DNA from: Neisseriaceae bacterium
Lineage (GTDB): Bacteria > Pseudomonadota > Gammaproteobacteria > Burkholderiales > Neisseriaceae
Length of the DNA stretch: 5,703 nucleotides
Assembly (NCBI GenBank): GCA_030151665.1
Contig: JASLDB010000178.1
Span: 1 to 5,703 of the forward strand
Reading direction: 5' to 3'
Position numbers and translations under genes: made by a program. Shown piece after piece: positions 1-5,533 of this stretch. The first letter of the stretch is position 1; each line of letters begins with the position of its first letter. The notes under the pieces are model-generated. The model was not told where the DNA came from. It searched no databases and saw nothing but the letters and a program-made list of their open reading frames with translations.

Positions 1-122
1 TGGCAGAAGAAGGCAGTGTGGAAATTAATTGCGATTTTTGCCAGCAAAAATATGTTTTTGATGAAGAGGACGCACAAAAACTATTTGGTGTTGATTTGGT
101 TGCTGCCGTTAAAAAACAGTAA
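1..122 (+). CDS. hslO: Hsp33 redox-regulated chaperone, C-terminal fragment (5' end outside window)
   Basis: The reading frame is open from base 3 and ends with TAA at 120-122, giving the last 39 residues of a protein that starts before the window. It contains INCDFCQQKYVFDEED, which matches the second half of the Hsp33 zinc centre: a CxxC pair (bases 30-41) followed by an aromatic and acidic stretch and a short tail (QKLFGVD). In the family, four cysteines (CxC, then CxxC about 30 residues later) bind zinc. On oxidation they form disulfides and turn Hsp33 into an ATP-independent holdase in the cytoplasm. Only the CxxC pair is visible here; the CxC pair and the whole N-terminal substrate-binding domain lie upstream of the window. 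The ending at KKQ is a normal one for the family, so nothing suggests truncation at this end. A hairpin terminator follows 20 bases after the stop codon. Identification rests on a short but characteristic motif. Confidence 0.85.
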   Translation, partial: AEEGSVEINCDFCQQKYVFDEEDAQKLFGVDLVAAVKKQ

Positions 123-142
123 AAACGCTTCGGTTTGTGAAG

Positions 143-177
143 AAAATTGCCCATGTTTGTCATGGGCAATTTTTATT
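143..177. terminator. Intrinsic terminator between convergent genes, probably bidirectional
   Basis: Bases 143-155 (AAAATTGCCCATG) pair perfectly with 161-173 (CATGGGCAATTTT), giving a 13-bp stem with a 5-base loop. On the plus strand the stem runs into TTTTATT, a good terminator for hslO. Read on the minus strand, the same hairpin is followed by TTTTCTTC, a weaker U-tract that could end the msrC operon, whose stop codon lies about 75 bases away. No other terminator-like hairpin is visible between the two genes. Confidence 0.85.
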
Positions 178-252
178 CAATATCTTTCAAATCATGATGA
201 TGTCAGTCATGGGTAATGCAAACCATTGCTTGGTGCTTATTGAAAAGATAAC

Positions 253-744
253 TTAAAAATCAGAATGTTGTATTAAAATACGGACAAATTGCTCTAAATA
301 CGCTTGATCAATGGCATCGTAAGCGCAGGTGAAATCAGCATCAATGTCCAAAACCCCCAATAATTGCGTATCTTTCATCATGGGAACAACAATTTCAGAT
401 TGGGCACGAGAGTCACAGACAATGTGGTTTTCAATTTGGTGTACATCGTCAATCACCATGGTGGTGTGTGTTTGGGCAGCAGTACCGCAAACGCCACGCC
501 CTAAATCAATGCGAACACAGCTGACCCCACCTTGAAATGGACCCAAGACCAATTGTTCTCCATTGAATAAATAAAAACCAGCAAAAATAGTATTGGGTAA
601 AAAACCATTTAATAAAGCGGAAGCATTGGCCATATTGGCGATGGCATTGCGCTCATCACTGACAATGGCTTGAATTTGTTGCAAGAGCAATTCATAATCA
701 GCGCGTTTTTCGTTGTCATTTTGCCAAGGTAAGTTGTGGCTCAT
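253..744 (-). CDS. msrC: Free methionine-(R)-sulfoxide reductase (GAF-domain fRMsr)
   Basis: This 163-residue cytoplasmic protein is a single GAF domain of the YebR/MsrC family, which reduces free (not protein-bound) methionine-R-sulfoxide to methionine using thioredoxin. Diagnostic stretches are NTIFAGFYLF (51-60), LVLGPFQG (65-72), CVRIDLGRGVCGTA (76-89) and SEIVVP (116-121), followed by LGVLDID (129-135). The three family cysteines are present as Cys76, Cys86 and Cys110, with the same 10- and 24-residue spacings as Cys84, Cys94 and Cys118 in the E. coli enzyme. The last of these is the catalytic cysteine of the family. A fourth cysteine, Cys140, is extra. The length is normal. The ATG is preceded by AGGGGA at a spacing of 6, and this ribosome binding site contains the stop codon of the upstream hydrolase gene, which points to translational coupling. 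It is the last gene of a three-gene operon with that hydrolase and a [2Fe-2S] ferredoxin, and it converges on hslO. Confidence 0.93.
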   Translation of the reverse strand: MSHNLPWQNDNEKRADYELLLQQIQAIVSDERNAIANMANASALLNGFLPNTIFAGFYLFNGEQLVLGPFQGGVSCVRIDLGRGVCGTAAQTHTTMVIDDVHQIENHIVCDSRAQSEIVVPMMKDTQLLGVLDIDADFTCAYDAIDQAYLEQFVRILIQHSDF

Positions 745-754
745 GAAAATTCCC

Positions 755-1375
755 CTAAGCTAAAAAATAGCGTTCGATGTGCTTACCCAACTCAATGAGG
801 CGACCATGGAAAAAGTGCCCTGCATCTGGAATAACCAAGATTGGCATTTTTTGTGGTAATGCCCATGTTGTGGCCAATTGAAGTTCGACCACATCATCCA
901 CTTCACCATGAATAATTAACGCCCTTTCTGGTTGTGGTAGCGCTGGGGCGGCAATTTCGTATTTGCCTACAGCAGGACCAATCAATAACACGTGGTCAAC
1001 ATGAATTCGATTGCAAACAAATGTTGTGACATAGCCACCAAATGAAAAACCAGCAACAGCCAGTTTAGGCAAATGAGGGTGTTGATTTTGAGCGTGGGCA
1101 ATGACTGCCAAGACATCTTCTACTTCGCCTTGGCCAAAGTCGTGTTGCCCTGCGCTATTGCCTACACCGCGTAAGTTGGGTAGGTAACAATGGAAACCCA
1201 AGTTGCTCAAAGCTTTGGCAGCAGTTTGAATCACCTTATTGGTGTTGGTGCCACCTTGGGTTGGATTGGGGTGGTTAATAACAGCCACGCCAATTTCTGC
1301 ACCCTTGGCAGGGAAATATAAGGTTTCTAATGGGCCAACAGGACCCGTAATCATAAAAGGTTTGGGACCTAACAT
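755..1375 (-). CDS. Alpha/beta hydrolase of the COG2945 type, substrate unknown
   Basis: This 206-residue cytoplasmic protein has no signal peptide and shows the alpha/beta hydrolase fold throughout. Residues 35-42 (HPNPTQGG), the NKVIQT stretch (46-51) and LRGVGNSAG (68-76) are the hallmarks of the short COG2945 hydrolases. The nucleophile elbow is GFSFGG (109-114) with Ser111. Asp160 or Asp161 in IIHGEVDDVV is the likely acid residue, and His187 in PDAGHFFHG the likely catalytic histidine. A complete triad therefore seems present, consistent with an esterase or related acyl hydrolase, but the family has no agreed substrate. The length is typical. The ATG at 1375 is preceded by AAGAG at a spacing of 8. 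The gene sits 27 bp after the ferredoxin gene and 10 bp before msrC. Pairing with the ferredoxin gene is known in betaproteobacteria, which suggests a linked role, but the sequence does not show what that role is. Confidence 0.85.
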   Translation of the reverse strand: MLGPKPFMITGPVGPLETLYFPAKGAEIGVAVINHPNPTQGGTNTNKVIQTAAKALSNLGFHCYLPNLRGVGNSAGQHDFGQGEVEDVLAVIAHAQNQHPHLPKLAVAGFSFGGYVTTFVCNRIHVDHVLLIGPAVGKYEIAAPALPQPERALIIHGEVDDVVELQLATTWALPQKMPILVIPDAGHFFHGRLIELGKHIERYFLA

Positions 1376-1402
1376 GGTTATTACTCTTTTTGGGTAAACG
1401 CT

Positions 1403-1720
1403 TTAGTCCAAAGATAAGCTTGTGACTTGGCGTTGATTGATTAAATCTTCTTCTAAAATTTGCAGCAAGTCTTGTTCGGTTTGGTAAGTGTACCAATGAC
1501 CTTCAGGGTAAATCACCAAAGCAGGTCCTTCTTGGCAACGGCCTAGGCAACCAGCTTGGCTAATGCGGATATGGCCTTTGCCATTCAACGCACGTTTAGC
1601 GACTTCATTCTTGAGAAACTTGGCAGCTTGAGTGCCTTCGCCATGATCATTGCAGCTTTTTTTACAAGCATCTTGGCGAGCATTGGTGCAAACAAAAACA
1701 TGTCGATCAAAATAAGACAT
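1403..1720 (-). CDS. Thioredoxin-like [2Fe-2S] ferredoxin
   Basis: This small 105-residue protein belongs to the COG3411 group of thioredoxin-fold [2Fe-2S] ferredoxins (Shethna-type and NuoE-like). The family cluster pattern C-x10-12-C-x29-35-C-x3-C is met by Cys11, Cys23, Cys58 and Cys62. The latter pair sits in AGCLGRCQEGP (56-66), a very characteristic segment. Cys19 is an additional cysteine four residues before Cys23. The strand HVFVCTN (7-13) opens the fold, and VIYPEGHWYT (69-78) is the usual segment after the second cysteine pair. It should carry one electron in the cytoplasm; its partners are unknown. It is the first gene of the operon with the hydrolase and msrC. The ATG at 1720 has a GAAAG ribosome binding site 6 bases upstream. 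The fold and cofactor are well supported. A role with either downstream enzyme is inference from position only. Confidence 0.92.
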   Translation of the reverse strand: MSYFDRHVFVCTNARQDACKKSCNDHGEGTQAAKFLKNEVAKRALNGKGHIRISQAGCLGRCQEGPALVIYPEGHWYTYQTEQDLLQILEEDLINQRQVTSLSLD

Positions 1721-1751
1721 GGCTAACTTTCAACAGTCAATATCAGGCATT

Positions 1752-1780
1752 AGTGTAATCGAAAAGCTTAGACTTGATAA
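1752..1780 (-). promoter_or_regulatory. Possible sigma70-type promoter of the ferredoxin-hydrolase-msrC operon
   Basis: On the minus strand TTATCA (1780-1775) and TACACT (1757-1752) are separated by 17 bases. Each matches four of six consensus positions. The element lies about 30 bases before the ferredoxin start and after the terminator of the upstream FKBP gene, which is where a promoter is needed. The match is modest, and other AT-rich hexamers exist nearby. Confidence 0.35.
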
Positions 1781-1806
1781 GTTATCTGCCATGTCTTTTG
1801 CTCAAT

Positions 1807-1841
1807 AAAAAACAGGTCAACTGTGTTAGCTGACCTGTTTT
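1807..1841 (-). terminator. Intrinsic terminator after the FKBP gene
   Basis: Bases 1809-1819 (AAAACAGGTCA) pair perfectly with 1831-1841 (TGACCTGTTTT), giving 11 bp. Two more pairs follow inside after one mismatch (1821-1822 with 1828-1829), leaving a 5-base loop. Read on the minus strand the stem runs into a T6 tract (1812-1807). It begins 13 bases after the FKBP stop codon and separates this operon from the ferredoxin operon downstream. Confidence 0.88.
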
Positions 1842-1854
1842 AGATAAGACTGTC

Positions 1855-2592
1855 TTATTTAGCTGGTAATTCTGGTGTGCCTTGTGGCGCTGCTTGTTGT
1901 GCAGGGATGTCCATCAATTCCACTTCAAATACCAATACAGAGTTTGGTGGAATATCAGGTGATGGGCTTTGTGCACCATAAGCCAATTCACTAGGAATAT
2001 AGAATTTATATTTTTCGCCAACTTTCATCAACGGAATGCCTTCTTGCCAACCAGGGATGACACCCGATAATGGGAATGTTGCAGGTTCATTACGTGCATA
2101 TGAACTGTCAAACTCTTTGCCATTTAACAAAGTGCCTTTGTAGTTAACAGTAACCGTTTCACCTGCTTTGGCTTGTTTGCCTTCGGTTTTTTTCAATACT
2201 TCATACTGTAAACCAGAAGCCGTTGTGATAACGCCCGCTTTTTTTGCATTGGTGGCTAAGAAAGTTTTGCCTTCGGCTGCAGCTGCTTCATGAGATTTTT
2301 TGATTTTTTCTTCAATCACTTTCATGATGGCTTCGCTAGCCGTTTTGATTTCTGCTTCACTTAACTGAGGATTTTTTTTGGCAAAACCATCACGGATACC
2401 TTGAAACAAAGCTTCTTGATCAATTGCTTGGTTAAATTCATCAGGTGCCGATTTGGCAATTTGTAAACCCATACCATATGACATTTTTTGTTCATTGGTT
2501 TCAAATTTTGCTTTAGGGGTTTCTGCTGGTTTTTGGCAGGCAGCTAGGGCAACAGCAGCCACAACAACCAAAGAAATGGTAGATCGCTTCAT
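1855..2592 (-). CDS. Lipoprotein FKBP-type peptidyl-prolyl cis-trans isomerase (Mip/FkpA-like)
   Basis: This 245-residue exported PPIase probably assists folding of envelope proteins. Residues 1-18 form a lipoprotein signal peptide (MKRST, a hydrophobic core, lipobox LAAC) with lipidated Cys19. Gln at +2 predicts outer-membrane sorting by the usual rule. Residues 33-115 form the helical N-terminal dimerisation domain of the Mip/FkpA family (MSYGMGLQIAK). Residues 125-230 are the FKBP catalytic domain (SGLQYEVL onward). Pocket residues matching FKBP12 are all present: Tyr151, Phe161-Asp162, Val178-Ile179, Trp182, Tyr205 and Phe222. A short Gln/Ala/Pro-rich tail follows. The frame is open upstream to an ATG at 2643, but that start would put 17 extra residues before the signal peptide. 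The ATG at 2592, with AGGA 10 bases upstream, is the sensible start. The gene follows the phosphoesterase gene by 55 bp of very AT-rich DNA and ends at a strong terminator. It may be the last operon gene or have its own promoter. Confidence 0.93.
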   Translation of the reverse strand: MKRSTISLVVVAAVALAACQKPAETPKAKFETNEQKMSYGMGLQIAKSAPDEFNQAIDQEALFQGIRDGFAKKNPQLSEAEIKTASEAIMKVIEEKIKKSHEAAAAEGKTFLATNAKKAGVITTASGLQYEVLKKTEGKQAKAGETVTVNYKGTLLNGKEFDSSYARNEPATFPLSGVIPGWQEGIPLMKVGEKYKFYIPSELAYGAQSPSPDIPPNSVLVFEVELMDIPAQQAAPQGTPELPAK

Positions 2593-2647
2593 TGCTATGA
2601 GTATCCTAATTATTGGTTTTAAAAATAAATATAAAGTTAGCATATTG

Positions 2648-3772
2648 TTAGTGCTTTTGACTAGGGGCTTTACTAGATTTGATATTAATCAGCATCACTT
2701 CGCTGCGGGTACCAATCCGTAAAGGCACTGCCCAAAAGCCTAAACCCGATGTCACAAAAAAATGTCGGTTATTTAAATGCAAATAACCATAATCAAAAAA
2801 ATGTATTTTTTGACTGATTAAATTGGCTGGGAAAATTTGTCCGCGGTGAGCATGGCCTGATACTTGAATATCAATTTTTTGTTTTGAGTGTGCTTGAATT
2901 TGGGTGGGCTCATGGTCAATTAATAGAATCGGCCATGGATTGTTAATCTTATTGGTTAAGGTTTTGGTGCTTTTTCTCTCAGGATATTGGTCATCTAAAC
3001 GTCCAATAATATTGATGTCATTGGGAAGGGTGATGACCTCATCTTGCAATAAGGTCAGATTGGGCAAAGCCTTTAAAGCCTGGACATTATTGCGGTGAGA
3101 AAAACGGTCATGGTTACCCATGACGGCATACACTCCCATGGGGGCATGCAGTTGTTTCATGGCATGGGCCAGGTTTAAGCGGTCATATTCAATGCTATTG
3201 TCGTCCATAATATCGCCAGCTAAGACAATAAAATCCGCTTGATGCTGGTCGGTAACCTGTTGTAAAAATGATAAATGACCTTCTCTCACCAATAAGCCTA
3301 AATGCAAATCGCTTGCCAATACCATGCGCAGTGGCTTTTGCATGGGTTTATCCACAGTAATATTGTACTGCATCACAATCGGATTGTAGGCAGCATAAAT
3401 ACCGTGTGCCATCAGCGCCATCCACAAGCTAGGCAACACCCAGCGCAATATATTGGCAAAAATGCCTTGTTGCTTTTCTTTGAGTAACCAGCGAGATAGC
3501 AATAACAGTACTTTACCTGTGATGGCAAATAAGGTGATGTAGAACAAAATCACCCACATAATGGCAGCTAACTTCATGCCATGGTGCCATGTGTGACGCA
3601 AGAGCAAGGCAGCAGCCATGCTTTCTGCCAATAGCCAAAAGCCGATGCGGGCGTATTTTAAGGTTTGGGTGGAAAACTGTTTGGCAAAAAGCCAAGATAA
3701 TGAGCGAGCAGCAATGGCAATGAGAATTTGGTAGACCAGTAACATCACCAGCAAAAATACCATGAATTTCAT
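2648..3772 (-). CDS. Membrane-anchored metallophosphoesterase (YaeI/YkuE-like), substrate unknown
   Basis: This 374-residue protein (counted from the ATG at 3772) has two parts. Residues 1-130 hold about four hydrophobic membrane segments (roughly 3-23, 42-60, 68-92 and 108-128). Residues 149-365 are a calcineurin-like phosphoesterase domain with all metal motifs: Asp155 and His157 in SDLHLG, Asp187 in AGDIMDD, Asn220-His221 in GNHD, His287 in IDHEP, and His307/His309 in SGHAHRGQ. A dinuclear metal hydrolase acting on a phosphoester is therefore expected. Relatives of this shape include E. coli YaeI and lipid-pyrophosphate hydrolases, but no substrate can be named. Basic residues cluster after segments 1 and 3, which suggests by the positive-inside rule that the catalytic domain faces the periplasm. 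A GTG at 3778 is in frame, but GGAG (3781-3778) lies 5 bases before the ATG at 3772 and overlaps the GTG, so the ATG is preferred. It lies 26 bp after the SpeE-like gene. Confidence 0.88.
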   Translation of the reverse strand: MKFMVFLLVMLLVYQILIAIAARSLSWLFAKQFSTQTLKYARIGFWLLAESMAAALLLRHTWHHGMKLAAIMWVILFYITLFAITGKVLLLLSRWLLKEKQQGIFANILRWVLPSLWMALMAHGIYAAYNPIVMQYNITVDKPMQKPLRMVLASDLHLGLLVREGHLSFLQQVTDQHQADFIVLAGDIMDDNSIEYDRLNLAHAMKQLHAPMGVYAVMGNHDRFSHRNNVQALKALPNLTLLQDEVITLPNDINIIGRLDDQYPERKSTKTLTNKINNPWPILLIDHEPTQIQAHSKQKIDIQVSGHAHRGQIFPANLISQKIHFFDYGYLHLNNRHFFVTSGLGFWAVPLRIGTRSEVMLINIKSSKAPSQKH

Positions 3773-3798
3773 TGCCACTCCAAAGGTTAAATGAGGAT

Positions 3799-4581
3799 TT
3801 AAAACACCAATTTTTTGTCATTGTGATGGTTATTGGCTTTGATGGCATGGTACATCGGGATGAAATCCAAGCCATATTGGTCACGCAAATTCAAAGCCCG
3901 TTTTTTTAAGGCATCCAATTGCAAGGTGGGCTCAGTTTTGGTTGCCATGACAGCACTATTGCCATGGCTTTCTGCTGGAATCTCTAAAACATATGGGAAA
4001 ACGGTTTTTAAGCGGTCAATAAATAGATTGTAACGTTTGTCGCCACTCCACCAGTTGGTAATGAAAATGCCTTTTTCATGAAGTGCTTTGTGACAATCAA
4101 TAAAAAAAGACTCTTCAACCAAGGCATCAACAATTTGGGTGTCATCAAAGCCATCAACCAAAATGACATCGGTGCTGCCACGTAGGATTTTAATGTATTG
4201 AGCGCCATCGGCTTCAACAATTTGAAAGGTGTCGCTTTCAAATGGAATTTCAAACATGGATTTGGCAATGTTAATCACACTGGGGTTGATTTCAACAATT
4301 AACTGTTCACTATTGGGTAAATGTTCATCTAGCCAACGGGCAAAAGAGCCGCCACCTAAGCCAATCTGAGTGATGTGTTTTGCTGCACTGGCCTCTTTGA
4401 ATAGCAACCATGACATCATGGCACGGCTATACGACAACACCAATTCGCTTGGGTTGTCTAAATTCATGGAGCTTTGAATGGTGGGGCTGCCCAAATGCAA
4501 AGAGCGGATACTGCCTTCTTCAGAAATACCCACCTCTGGTAAATCCACCGCAGCACGAAGTCGTTTATAAGGATGACGCAT
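3799..4581 (-). CDS. Spermidine-synthase-like Rossmann-fold protein (SAM- or dcSAM-binding), function unknown
   Basis: This 260-residue cytoplasmic protein has the Rossmann core of the spermidine synthase and class I methyltransferase superfamily. Motif I is QIGLGGGSFARW (72-83). Acidic Glu97 in IVEINP would hold the ribose, and EADGAQYI (123-130) matches the SpeE GDG region. VILVDGFDD (139-147) matches the strand that carries the catalytic Asp in SpeE, and GIFITNWWSGD (171-181) is a late strand typical of this subgroup. Features of true spermidine synthases are missing: the YHE segment before motif I and the PxGP after the catalytic Asp. Polyamine synthesis is therefore doubtful, and annotation as SpeE would be an over-call. 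The ATG at 4581 has a perfect AGGAGG 6 bases upstream, the best ribosome binding site in the window. The gene starts 22 bp after ttcA. Neisserial genomes carry close homologues as I recall, commonly labelled spermidine synthase. Confidence 0.82.
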   Translation of the reverse strand: MRHPYKRLRAAVDLPEVGISEEGSIRSLHLGSPTIQSSMNLDNPSELVLSYSRAMMSWLLFKEASAAKHITQIGLGGGSFARWLDEHLPNSEQLIVEINPSVINIAKSMFEIPFESDTFQIVEADGAQYIKILRGSTDVILVDGFDDTQIVDALVEESFFIDCHKALHEKGIFITNWWSGDKRYNLFIDRLKTVFPYVLEIPAESHGNSAVMATKTEPTLQLDALKKRALNLRDQYGLDFIPMYHAIKANNHHNDKKLVF

Positions 4582-4593
4582 GGTTAACCTCCT
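4582..4593 (-). promoter_or_regulatory. Consensus Shine-Dalgarno site of the SpeE-like gene
   Basis: On the minus strand AGGAGG (4593-4588) followed by TTAACC precedes the ATG at 4581. It is a full anti-16S match at optimal spacing and fixes this start. It lies wholly in the 22-bp gap after ttcA, so the second gene could be translated more strongly than the first. Confidence 0.85.
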
Positions 4594-4603
4594 GCTTTGT
4601 GGT

Positions 4604-5533
4604 TTAGTGACGATTGTCTAAGATATTAAAAATTTTGGGTGTGGGTTGATGATGATGATCATCTTCGTTGTCAATGGGCAAGGTAGGGTTGCTAAAACGC
4701 TCTTGGTCAAAAGCCAAATCACCACCAGCAACAACAGCACCGTCTTTTGCCAAGTGGGCAAAATCAAATAGGTTGGTATCGGCTAAGTGACTGGGCACCA
4801 CATTTTGCAAAGCACTGAACATGGTTTCAATGCGACCGGGGAATTGTTTGTCCCAAGTATTGAGCATGTCTTTAATGACTTGACGTTGTAAATTGGGCTG
4901 TGAGCCGCATAAATTACACGGGATAATGGGGAAATCTTTAACCTCAGCATAGCGTACCAAGTCTTTTTCTTTAGCATAAGCCAATGGGCGAATCACCATG
5001 TGCTCGCCGTTGTCAGACATAAGTTTGGGTGGCATGGCTTTTAATTTGCCACCATAGAACATGTTGAGAAACAGGGTTTCTAAAATATCATCGCGGTGGT
5101 GGCCCAAGGCAATTTTGGTGGCACCCAATTCTTTGGCAACACGGTACAGAACACCACGGCGAAGACGGCTACACAAACTGCAAGTGGTTTTGCCTTCTTC
5201 GATTACGCGCTTAACCACACTGTAGGTGTCTTCTTCGATGATTTTAAAATCCACACCAATACTTTGTAGGTATTCTGGCAAAATGTGCTCAGGAAATCCT
5301 GGTTGTTTTTGATCTAAATTTACTGCCACCAAGTCGAAGTGGATGGGGGCAGATTTTTGCAATTGCATCAGAATGTCGAGTAAGGCATAGCTGTCCTTGC
5401 CGCCAGATAAGCACACCATGACTTTATCACCGTCTTCAATCATGTTGAAGTCGGTAATGGCTGCGCCCACGTTGTGGCGTAAGCGTTTGTGTAATTTATT
5501 GATTTCTAGTTGTTGTTTGGTTTTTTTTGACAT
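4604..5533 (-). CDS. ttcA: tRNA 2-thiocytidine(32) synthetase TtcA
   Basis: TtcA converts cytidine 32 of certain tRNAs to 2-thiocytidine. It is an ATP-dependent PP-loop enzyme that carries a [4Fe-4S] cluster and acts in the cytoplasm. The 309-residue product is nearly the length of E. coli TtcA (311). The PP-loop is SGGKDS (43-48). The two conserved cysteine pairs are CSLC (Cys118, Cys121) and CNLC (Cys206, Cys209). GHHRDDILET (144-153), MFYGGKLKAMPPKL (158-171) and IRPLAYAKEKD (181-191) are signature stretches of this family. The C-terminal 45 residues are variable and include an acidic and histidine-rich NEDDHHHQ (289-296). The ATG at 5533 follows GAAGG with a spacing of 9. It is the first gene of the right-hand operon. 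The SpeE-like gene starts 22 bp after its stop and the phosphoesterase gene 26 bp after that one, so cotranscription is likely. All key residues are intact. Confidence 0.96.
   Translation of the reverse strand: MSKKTKQQLEINKLHKRLRHNVGAAITDFNMIEDGDKVMVCLSGGKDSYALLDILMQLQKSAPIHFDLVAVNLDQKQPGFPEHILPEYLQSIGVDFKIIEEDTYSVVKRVIEEGKTTCSLCSRLRRGVLYRVAKELGATKIALGHHRDDILETLFLNMFYGGKLKAMPPKLMSDNGEHMVIRPLAYAKEKDLVRYAEVKDFPIIPCNLCGSQPNLQRQVIKDMLNTWDKQFPGRIETMFSALQNVVPSHLADTNLFDFAHLAKDGAVVAGGDLAFDQERFSNPTLPIDNEDDHHHQPTPKIFNILDNRH

Noticed and set aside
16..216. Plus-strand open frame overlapping the start of the window
   Set aside because: It is out of frame with the hslO tail and runs through the terminator hairpin; its peptide resembles nothing I know.
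1275..1496. Minus-strand open frame across the ferredoxin-hydrolase junction
   Set aside because: It overlaps both well-supported genes in another frame and has no ribosome binding site or recognisable motif.
2453..2722. Plus-strand open frame over the FKBP 5' end and intergenic gap
   Set aside because: It lies antisense to the signal peptide region of a clear lipoprotein gene and has no supporting start signal or domain.
3513..3884. Minus-strand open frame across the phosphoesterase and SpeE-like junction
   Set aside because: It is a shadow of two recognised genes and its Cys/His-rich look comes from reading them out of frame.
5160..5172. AGACGGC similar to part of the Neisseria DNA uptake sequence; ACCGTCTT at 4740 and 5428 likewise
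   Set aside because: Each lacks the full 10-mer (GCCGTCTGAA or its complement) and all lie in coding sequence of ttcA. No repeated uptake-like word was seen, so a DUS call is not justified.
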